From NCBI GenBank assembly GCA_903813345.2, contig CAIIXF020000010.1:8734349-8798348 (forward strand): a stretch of 64,000 nucleotides of DNA, in the 5' to 3' direction. Shown one piece after another: positions 24,001-36,000 of the stretch. Made by a program: the position numbers and the translations under genes. Position 1 is the first letter of the stretch. Each line of letters starts with the position of its first letter. This stretch comes from Owenia fusiformis (lineage: Eukaryota; Annelida; Polychaeta; Sabellida; Oweniidae). A model generated the notes under the pieces. It saw only the letters and a list, made by a program, of their open reading frames with translations. It did no database searches and was not told where the DNA came from.

Positions 24001-27000
24001 TATGCCACATCATGCTTACTATTTATTGGGAGCCCTCCAAGTATGAGGTCCACAAGTTATGTATGGCTGATTTTGGATCGAGGATTCATCTCTTGGAAAA
24101 CATCAACATTTACAGGTATTTGAATATCCCTGAATAAACCCTATATCCAAAACCTTTCAGGACATAGCCCTTATATATCTACATATTAACCACTGTCATA
24201 TTCCCCACACTCTCATTACATGTGGCATGAAAATAAATAAGAAGACATATTTAACTGCCATGCCTGTGAATCAGAAAAAGGTGTATTCAATGGGCGTATG
24301 CACCAGGTGTGTCGTTTCGTCCAGTGTAAAATCTAAATATTCTTGTTCTTATAAGACATTCCCAACAATAAGAGAGTGGTGAATTTAACAGTGAATAAAA
24401 AACATTATTTTATACTATTTTCGGTGAATACCTGTTGCACTTTCAATGAATCCTCAAGGTGTATTCATTCCCCTGGCCCTGCAGGTTTTGGGTTATACAC
24501 CTTGCTAGAATCATTGAAAGATCACCTCAATATGAAATATTTTATATAATATTTACAAAAAACAGCAACTCCTAAAGTAGCAGATCCCACTGAACAAAAT
24601 ATTTGATCAATTCAACCTGTACCCCCATTGAATATTTCAAGATGGAAATGAAAGGGAATACTATTGTACCCTTTGGGCAAAATATACACTCATGGCACAT
24701 TGTGTATGATGATACCTTTTACGAAATAAAGATTTAAATTCTGTGATTTATGGTGCAATATTTGACTGAAAATGATATTCTGTTCATTGTTAAAAGACCA
24801 AAATCATGTTGTGATTGAGGTCTTTGGCATTGGCTAGAAAATCTAGGTCATAAATTTGCCATAAATCATAGAATCAAGGGCTTTGTTAAGATTTCCAATG
24901 TGATTTGGAAATCCTGATATAAAATACCTACAATGCCTGGAAGTTATAGATAATCCTTGGATTAGCAATCAAACTGTGATTTTATCTCTGAAACATCTCT
25001 GGAAGATTGTCATCAGAAATCTTGAACTATTTTTCCATATTTGTAACGCTTCCTTTATCGTATGAGTATATCTATCCACATAGAAAATATTTTTGACATA
25101 GGAAAACTGAAAATTTGAAAATTTTACATGTTATTTTCTCATAGGGCAAGAAAAGATTTCTTTGCAAAAATAATATGGGGATTTCCATTTCCAATTTTAC
25201 TACATCAAAAGTACTTTCTATATGAATAGATGTATCAAAATGACTCATAATATGAAAAAATAAGACTTCTAAAGTGATAATGTTTCACATATGTTTAGAG
25301 TAAAAAATCACAAGGTGTGCTTAATAATCCAGGGATTATCTATCATTTTGAAGCATTGTAGAACTTCACAAGAATTGTATATAAGCAGTTGAAACATTCT
25401 ATCATTTAACTCTATGATTTTTGATCAGTTTGATGTTAGATTGGGTGGATGTTTATTTGACCCACCTTGTACACCTTGCACAGTGCATTACAGATTTCTT
25501 TATATACAAGGCCTGATCCAAAAAGTAAGTAACCAACTGCTCTTATTTTCATACTTTATTCAATCACATTGAAATTTTCACAGATGATGTAAAAAATGTT
25601 GAACAATCAAATGAGACCAATGGGTTAGCTTTAGTCCCATTATTATGGTGGTTATTATGGTGGCCATTGTTTTCAATAGGTGGGGCATAGATGGGCGAAA
25701 TTGGATGGAAATGTAAAACAAAGGACAAACATTCACTTCTGTGTCAATCTAGGGCAAGGGACATACTAGGCCACATAACTACTCCAGGCTCCTTATTCCA
25801 CAGAACTGACCCCATGGGACTACTACCTCATCCCAAATGCAAAGATGTTTTTATGGGAATCCATTTTGACAGCAATGAAGCCATTGTTAAAGCATTCAAT
25901 GGTAGTTTCCAGTCATTGAATGGTGACCCGTTGCACGTCTTTTAGGACAGAGTGAAACATTGCCATAAATGTTTTGACTTTAGAGGCGATTATTTTGAAA
26001 GACTATGAATTAATTGTAGGCTCACATGCGAACTTGATCTAAGTAGAGGTACACAACATGTAGAAAAACTACAATCTATTTTCAAAAGTTACTACCAAAA
26101 GGGTGCCCTGCCTACCCAAAATAATGGTTGCCATAGCAACCGCCATAACAATGGCATGGATGCAAACCAATTGTCCTTAGTCTTGTTTGATAGTTCAATA
26201 TTTTCTACATCATCTGTGACAAGTTCAATTTAATTGGATGAATAAAGTATGAAAAAATAAGAGCCAGTGGTTACTTTCAAAACAGGCCTTTTATATCTTT
26301 GTTACTTATATTTCCTGGAAATACCAGAGTTTATAGGCATTTAGCCTTGCCCAAGTCGGTCTCTTTTACTTATATTGATTTCTATTATGACCGCCTTGTT
26401 CCCAAGAGAAAGCCACTTGCTTTACCGACCCAATGTTTATGTCGGTAAAATTGGACCAATCAACGACAGACCTGACGCGTTAGCTCATAATTATGCACTG
26501 TCAAAAACAAGTACACTTTTCACCGGGACTTTTCACGAAAAAATCTTGCATGAATTCATCATGAAAATACAAATATGCCAGAGCATCGATTGGATACCCG
26601 GAGGTGAGAAGATTTCAACAAGAAACGTTGAAACGATCGCTGAATTCAAATGATCGAACATCTAGGCTGAGAATGAGATTCAATCGCTGAATCAGATCGA
26701 CAACTACATCTAGGTCTTCGTGCATTTTCATCACGAATTCAGTTTTAAATCAACATTGAATCGCATGATTTAATTTATATTAAGGACTGCTTACATTCCA
26801 ATGTACATTTTATTACATAATATATTGAATCTCTAAAGGTCAGATCATTGAATTTCAAGTCGTAGACGGATAGTTTGCTTTGTTTATGCAGGTCAATCTG
26901 ATAACGTTTTGATTGTTCAATCAGCCTGAAGTCACATGTCGTGTCCATGCGATCTTGTCAATCAATAAGGTTTCGCGATACCCCTGACAGCGTAGGTATT

Positions 27001-30000
27001 ATGGAAATCTCAAAACCGCTGAATAACTTAGAATAATATCAGCGGAGATGTATTGGATTGTACAAGGCGGTAATAATTCAAGATGAGATAAGTAAAAAAA
27101 ATACTGACTTGGGCAAGGCTAATAGGCACTATATACATATCATAACTTATTCCGAAATTCTCCTGGAGATGTCTTAAATGAAATAATCCCCATGGATTTT
27201 TCAAAGCTAAATATATGGGTAATAGTAGGGTGAAACATGAATTCCCTCCATGAAGTACCACACTATTTGACAATTTTTCGTCATTCAATATTATGCACCA
27301 TTGCTGTTCATGTCAATAACTTTGAAGCTACATATGACCCTGGACACTCGGTTCTGTTTTATAGCCGGCAGAATCAGAGGATACTGATTGTGTAAGCTTG
27401 AAAGTACCAGTAGCGGTACCAGTTCCAGAACTGCAAGAAGAGATATCCTCTTCTTGGCGAGAGCAGCCACAAACAAAACTGGACATGAGCTGGTAGAGAT
27501 TACGTCTAAAGCTCTTGTTGGTACCAAAGTAGATGTAGCAATTGATAGCTGAGTGGAGATGTGCGAGGAAAGTGATGAACAGGTGGACAACCATTGGAAG
27601 CTTATCCTCAACATCTATAGCAACAACGGTGGCATACGGAACCCAGCAAATGACGAAGGCGCAGAATATAGTAATCAACGTTTTCGATGATTTCACTGTC
27701 TCGATCCACACTCGCAGCATTCCTGTAGATCCAGTAGTCCCAGGACCATCTTTAGAATATAATGTAGACTTGCAGCTCTGTATCTTCTTGAATACCATAA
27801 TGTGGCAGGCACCCATCACTACCAAAGGAGAAGCAATTAAGCCAATAGCGACAAACAGTGTGTACGCAAAATTGGCAGTACGATCCCAAATACAGGAGTG
27901 GCTCTTCCGGTCATATGTATGCCTTCCCCAACCAATCAAATTAGGGCTCTCAAATATGAACCCTAAAACCCAGAACATAATACAAATGATAATGCTTCGG
28001 GTGTGATTGAGGTATCGATTGTAGGAGTGACGATTCAGAATGAAGGCTGTTCGGCACACTGTTAGGCCAGTTAAACTGAAGAAGGCTGCAAAACATGCTG
28101 TGAGACACATTCCAGCAATCACTCCACACAGCACGGGAACCTCCATGAAAAACTCTTCACCTTTGACCACAGCTGAAAAAGCAAAATGCACAAGATACAT
28201 GTATGCTTAGGTACTAAATTGATACAGAGTTCTCACCAGAATAATTTGAACACTTATGATCATATCAGTTATCTGAAATAACCTTTTTTTGTTTCCACTT
28301 ATGGACAATTGGATTACAGTGTTAGTGTACAGCATGAGTTTTGTGAAGCCATTTAGGTCCATTTGTCATAATACAAGTTTTGCTTCATAGATAATAGAAT
28401 AAATCTATGTGTATCATAACATCAACATATCCTTTTATCATGATTGGATTTGCATACCTTGGCATTTATTTTCTTATATGGATTAAACAATACGAGTCTG
28501 ACTTAATAGATATTATACTGTCTTTAGGTTCCGGGACTGTTATAATTGTGTTCATTAGCACTTAATGTGTATAGATCAGAAGTTCATTCACTCTGACATC
28601 TCGTCACTTTAGGTAGGATTTTATCTAATACTCAATATAATATAAAAATGATTAATTTAAATTAAAGGGGATATATATTATCTTTTTATCGATAAGAACT
28701 TTTATCCCATGAAAAAAATGAAACTGGTATGCCAAATTCTCAATGAAAAGTGAATGATTCAAATGTTCTATTTTGGTCAGGAAGATTAGCAAAATATTAA
28801 GTCCTCAAGAACATTTAAAATCAAGTTTAATAATTATAAAAAGATCCTAAAAGACAATGAAAAACAGATTTATAATATGTGGGCTCAATCCAGCACCTTG
28901 CCGGTCTTCTTTACCAGAATACGGTCTTGGGAATAGTTTTCAATCTAGTTTTCTTAATAACCTTCATTCTTATTGCTGAATCAATTTTATTCATTTTACA
29001 AATATTTGTCTTATGATCTATTTTATCATTGATTTCATTATCCCGATCTTATATTCCAGTTCTTTGCCTGGAATGTTTTTTAGAATATACTGATCATGCT
29101 ACAACATGTGTCTGACAGACTGTATAAGATATGTCATTGAAGCAAATATTTTTCAGAATTTGCACCAATCAGTAATTCAATGCATAATAAATGTTAAGGT
29201 AACATTTGATGTTTGATAGATAATACAGAAAATTGACTTTCTTTTATGTTTTCTACAGTTTTTTCTCAATCTGACTAATGCTGAGATCAACTCAAATCTG
29301 TTCTCAATTGATTGCTATTGCATCCATTTATAACATATATAATTATGTTCAAATCATTATTTCAATTTCTTTGGGCTATCAATCAATTTTTCCTCCATTA
29401 TAACTGTCACAAAAATTCACTTTAAATAATTGCCATGGTAACCAAACTGCTTTCGACCTACAGAGACTCATTACATTCTATTTTCATTTACGTCTTTTTA
29501 ATATGTGTATAAAAGGCATAATTGTCTTTTACGTCATTCCCCCAAACTCTGATGCATATGCTCACGGGTTGGACGCAAAGGGTAAAAGCTATTGAATAAT
29601 GAATTGGTGCCAGCGTATCATACTCTAAAATGTACCATTTCTTTGTTAACTTTTTTTAATGGACCACTATAGTGACTTGTAAACATTTACATTTGTCTGA
29701 GTAAATCTCGATGTATGGGGTCTTTTAATTGTTTTCATAAAAAATAATGTTTAAATTTGTTGTCTTCTACAGAGGAGCAATTTCAGATGTGAAATACATT
29801 GAGACAGTTTTTGAGGAGAAGATGTCAAACCCGGCCCTTTCTCAGGTTGACACATTCTCTTCTTTGGCATGGATCAAATAAAAAATCCAGATAATAATCC
29901 AAGTCTCTTTTACTTCAGAATATTTACTTCACTAAAGAATAATCAGAAGTGCTAATACAAATCTAAAGATAAAATCATGATCTTAGCCCAAAAAATAATA

Positions 30001-33000
30001 CCCCTAATCTAGTTCACCTGCAATCTATTAATCATCTTTGGAACAAAAACATGCCAAATCCCTTTCCCAAATTGACACTTTTTTTCCTCTAAAGTGTAGT
30101 TGTAAAAGATATACCAGGAACCATAGTGTATTTCACAATTGGAACTCCTCCATAGTGGACAAATTTAAAAAATCTTTAAAAAAATTAAAAAGACCCATTA
30201 CATCTAAATCTCCTTAATACCTGCAGAGTTGTGCTGGAAACATGTGCAAATACAATCATATCACTATTGCGCCATTTTAAGGAAATGGTACATTTAAGAG
30301 TACAATATACAAATGATTATCATATAACCATTGCATTGTTAATTTTCTTTGGTATAACAAGACATAAGAGTTCAAAAATAAATTATGAAGTTTTCTTAGT
30401 TTTTTTATGAAAAATAACATGCTCCACCATAGCAGACTAATCTTTCGATTTCAGCCCTTGATGCTGAATTCTAGGGGTCTGTTTTCATAAACCAGTGATT
30501 CAAAATCTAAATGCAGAAATAATTCATCAATTATGATAACTACATGACAACCCCACTCATTATATTAACAACAATTACCATCAACAAAGCAATAAGTTAA
30601 ACCTAAACTACATACAGTAGTGAGACTGTTGCTTAACATGAGACATGCCAGTCACGTTACACAAGGAACAAATCACTGGCACTCAGAAATCAGAATCAGC
30701 AACAGTAACAATTGTCACACTTTTATAGGTGGTGAACAATGCCTTGTTTTCTTTATTATCTCAGGTTTTAATAATATTCGACATTCGATTGTCTCATGTT
30801 GTAAATTGACAAAATGGCATGAATTAAATAAACCAACCTGATTTGTACTCAGAGCTGTCAAGTGTCCCGCGAATGGCGGGATTATCCCGCGAATTCGATC
30901 AAAATAAGGCTAATTCGCGTGTCCCGCAATGTCCCGCGAAGTCCCGCAAATGTGGCTTTCGACCTCCGCGAATTTCCGAAATTGTTCCAATCCCCTATAT
31001 GGTGATTATCTTATCTTATATAAGAAGCTAAGTATTTGCACTTTTGAGGAGTAAAGTTTACCTAATTTTAAGTACCTAGCATGCTGTTGTTTGGTATCAA
31101 AATAAAGAGGAAGGGTTCAACTTTTAATTACGACAATAGGGATGTAGGTCACAAATAGTTCCAACGTTGGCCTTTTTACTATCCGTGTGGCCTTCATCTC
31201 AGAACTGAGCAAATGTTAGCAAATGCGAGTTACAATAAATGGACGCTGATATCTAGAAAGGGTTTGTAGAAAAAACCGGGTACCGGGTAGTAAATCCTCC
31301 ATGCTGGGTTCAAACTTGGTACCCGGTACCCGGTCAAAAAACGGGTACCCAAAAAATGAAAAATACGGATATACGAGTATAACATAATTAGATTATCAGA
31401 AAACGTGTAAGATTTGTTTTGAATTTACAAAAATGTATGTAACATCCTTCCAAATTGAGCTAGAAGCTTCAAATAAAAAGCATATTTTAAGGCTCTTTTC
31501 TTCCTCTATCGTCATGACCATATTTTCATTGGTTATGTTCACGTACCAACATACGAACTATTGAAAATAGAGTAAAATTGATTTGTCTTGTTATTCAAAT
31601 CGTCTTACAATGTCATTGGCGTAGCCAGGAGAGGGTGTGATGGTGCGATCCGACCCCCCCCCCCCCCCCCTTCATTACCAATGGAAATATGACCATGATG
31701 ATAGAGGAAGAAAAGAGGCTTTAATGCTTTTTATTTGAAGCTTCTAGCTCAATTTTGAAGGAAGTTACATTTTTGTAAATTCAAAACAAATCTTACACAT
31801 TTTTTAATGATCTAATTATGTTGTATATTCGTATATTTCGTTTTTTGGGTACCCGTTTTTTTCGACCGGGTACTAAGTTTGAACCCAGCATGGAGGATTT
31901 ACTACCCGGTACCCGGTTTTTTCTACAAACCCTATCTAGAAAAGTAACCTCATTCCCTATAATTTGATGTAGATTAATCGAACCCCTATATCATGGGCTT
32001 TCAATTGAAAGCCCATGCCTACAGTATGGTAGTAGTTGGTCACGACGCCAGAAGCAGAGAAGTGCAAAGTATTGTTCCAAATTTTTGAATTTCGTGTTAG
32101 ATTACGATACTCACACCTGAAGCATGGTTTTTGTTTTTGATAAATTACAATAAAGTTTAATAATATTTCTATGCGTATTTTGTGAAATTATGTTGACGTT
32201 TATTTAAGTTACAATGTAACGGTGCATTATATTTGATTAATCAGTATCTGAAAGTTTGATTCAAGTACTTTTACACGCTTTTACATTAGTCTAAATCACG
32301 CAAATCCCTTGAATGTCCCGGGACATCCTGCAAATTTAGGTGGATGTCCCGCGAAACCCCGCAAATTTAGGGCACTTTTTCTAGAAAATATGTCCCTCTA
32401 TGAAGTTTTTGCTGTTAACTGTCCCGCAATTAGGGTGTTTGTCCCTCGAATGGTCCCGCGAAATCCCGCGAATTTGATAAAAAAAATTGGCCTATAAGCG
32501 CAATCACGCAAATCCCTTAAATGTCCCGCGAAATCTCGCGAATTTAGTAGATGTCCTGCAAAATCCCGCGAATTTTGGGTACTGGGTCTAAAAAATCTGT
32601 CCCGCGAGAAAATCTTTGGGGGTTGACAGTACTGTGTACTGATTTGAGTTCTCATCCAAGTATCTTTTACTCCCACTTAGAATGTTTGCTTCATTAAGGA
32701 AGAATCAAAAGAGCTCAATCTAATCTTTAGATTTAATCTTAGCCCCAAAATAATACCCCTAATCAAGTTCTACAATCTATTAATCACCTTTGGAACAAAC
32801 ACAATCATGTGCAATTTGAGATGAATTTCACTCACTATAGAAAGAAAAAAATGTGGATGATGATGATTGAAATATTTTGAAAACCAATGACACAATGAAA
32901 AAACATGACTTGGAGCTCATCAAGGTGACACAATGGGAACAGACTTAGTGCAGACTTTATGCTGCGTAAAAAAAAAGCAAGGCATCTCAAGGTAGGATGA

Positions 33001-36000
33001 ATGCAATTTAGATTGTATCTCATTGGCTCAGCAGAGATATACTGTACTTGACAATTAATCAGATCCATATCTCATGTTTGATAAATACTATAAAAATCTC
33101 TCAAATCACATCTCCATACTTTGACAGTGAACTTAATAACCAACAAAGGTAGGGTACAATAAATTCTGAGGTAACCTGGGAGGAAGAACTCAACAGAGTA
33201 CAGAATACTGTATTATTTGCATGAATAATTTACAATCATACTCTTTGAAAGAGTGATAAACTTTGGCGTTATCTCCTAATAAGCTTTAATTAGAGTCATC
33301 GTACTCAATGGCAGTCATTAATGTATATGAGTGTTATATTAAAGGGAAAATAATCTCACAAAATAAGTATGATCCATTTCAATATTTAGTAAAAGATTGG
33401 CTGAGTTACATATGCAATCTGTGGACGCATAAGCAAAGACATTGAATACCTCCCCTTGGATCAAAATTGTGTAGGCTATGGCATTAATGTTTGAGAAATA
33501 GGGATCGAAACCAGCCATAGTTTTCTCCTGATGACCATTGTGAATTATTGTGTTTTATGGATTATGGCAATGGCTTTTGTGAATGGATGTTGACCCTTTG
33601 AAACGCCTATGGACTTGGAGACTGGATTTTATCTATCCCACATCATTTGAGACTGAATGCTCTATCTTGTATGAGTACTTGTATCTACAACTATTTTTGA
33701 GGTTATGAGTATTGACTATCAATTTCTAATTTTTTCTTAAACATGTATTGTAATGACTTCAGTATGAATGAAATGTCCCTTGGTCTTCTGGTCTTGGATT
33801 GTGATATTGGTTCTTGAATGGTAGAGGTAAAGGGGGTATTTCTTTTCACGTTAGATCATTGTTTTTGGCTATACAGGGTTTGTTTTTCTTGACTGGTATG
33901 CACTAAGACTTTGCTTTTTCTTGCTAAGTTCCATTACAACTTTTGGTCCTTTCCCTTTGGCACTAGTGCTTATATATTGCAATATTGGCTTCTTTATTGT
34001 ATTGCGAATGCTTGAATAATTAATGAGTGGTGTAGTATCAACTGAGCAATTCAAGAATGAGACTTGAAGATCACGTTTTAAAAGAAACTGGTTAAACAAA
34101 ATAATCTAATCAGCATAAAATAATGTTAATGATTGCTGTTTCACATCAAGTAATGTAAGGTGTGACATTTTTTATAATTTTTAATGCTAACAGTACCATC
34201 TAGTTTGCAACAACTGGGTTTTAGAGTGGCAAAACATGCCATGATTTTGTGAATTAATATCATTGTGAGGTTTATTTGTAGGGAATTCATAATATACACC
34301 TTTGAAAGAGAATATCTCTCAAAGTTAAGAAAACAAAAGTTGATCAAACAATTAACAAAAAATAGAATGGAACTACTAATGTAGTGAAGTGTATTGTAGT
34401 GTAGTGTAATGCACTACATTGTATTGTTTTGCCTCATTTTAAACTATTGTTATATGATAATATAAAACTAGAAAATCTAGAAATTACCTATAATACATAG
34501 TGGGTCTGCAATTGCTGTCACCAGTAGGTCAGCACAGGCGAGATTTTGTATGAATTCCCGGCCAATCTTTTGGAAATCCCTACACAGATTTAAGATTAGG
34601 AGAAGGAGAACATTGCCAATGGTACCCACACACATAGCAAATACAGTGAGTGTGATGTAAATGATGGCTATCACTGGTTCCCGCTGCAACAGAGGAGATA
34701 TGTCCCCATCCTCAACTGATGTTGTGTTGAACTCAAACATCTACAAAATAGAGAGTTACAATCAAAGGAATGCACTTTAGAGGATTTCATGAATCATGAA
34801 TTTCTTGAGAAAATTTGTGTGACAAGATTGAGTATGGTTGACAAATAAACAAATTATATTGAAGAAAATACTGAATGCACTATTTGTTAATTTAATATCT
34901 TCAGGGATATCCTCCGGAATCTTTTGTCAGGTGGGTGCAAAACTCTCATTTTCACAATTCAGACCAAAATTGGTCAAAATATGCCAATTTTTCATGGTTT
35001 TTCTCATTTTCAAGTGGGTGCAAATGGTCTTTCAGGTGGGTGCAAGCCTATTTTCAAAATCTCAGGTGGGTGCCGCACCCAATGCTGGGGAGATCACTGA
35101 TCTTGCTCACTCTTTTACATTCAATGACTAATAATGTAATACTGACACTGTTTTTTCATAATGGATATGACATCTTAATTAAGAATTAATGTCATGAAAA
35201 TATTATGTAAAACAAATATATTGACAGAATATAGACAAAGAGATCATGTTTATTCTACAATTCGTGATTTTTCCAAATTTTTTTGTCATGATATTCTTTA
35301 GCTGTCTCACAACTGGTATACTCTATGTCTATGACGGCCACCCCTGATCACGTTATTACGCTAGCAAACTGGTTGATCTATAGCTTTCTTTGGAAAGGAG
35401 CCAGTGAAAAGATTAAACGTAATACCATATCTGGTGATTTTAAAGACGGCGGACTTCGAATGTTAAATTTGACTTCAATGGAAAAAGCTTTAAAAATTAT
35501 GTGGATAAAACGCTTCTTTGACACATCCAAAAGTCATTGGAAGGTTATCCCTGCAATTTACTTTGCACAGTTCGGAGGCTTAAATTTTATCTTGCAATGT
35601 CGCTATGATGTCCGGTATTTCAAATATCCCATTCCGGAGTTTTATAAGGACATGCTTCGGTATTATTCTTCAGTCAATGAATGTGATGACCCACGGAATA
35701 GTGCTGAAGTTAAGAACGAATTTTTGTGGAATAACAAGAATATATTAAGGGAGGGTAAGCAAATTTTCAGGAAGGATCTATTTGAAAAACAAATAGTCCA
35801 AATACGGGATCTTTTAGACGAAGAGGGCAAATTCTTAAGCCATCGGGATTTCAATCTGAAATTCACGATAAATATTAACTTTCTAGACTACATGTATATG
35901 GGAATTATATCAGCCATTCCATCGAAGTGGATCTCCTTATTAAAAAGCGACCGCACAATGATAAGTGTATCAAACTATGAGCCCAGATTGGAATCTATCC

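Larger units (their letters stand above)
21071..27327. other. SIRT6 intron 5, 3' part: no exon, several repeats
   Basis: No coding exon seen other than transposon remnants. Contains the repeat at 21700-22108, a hairpin at 23829-23886 (TCACTATCATGGCACATATG and an imperfect reverse complement), two fold-back elements at 24.7-25.4 kb, a mariner remnant and a 782-bp element, all listed separately. Confidence 0.5.
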
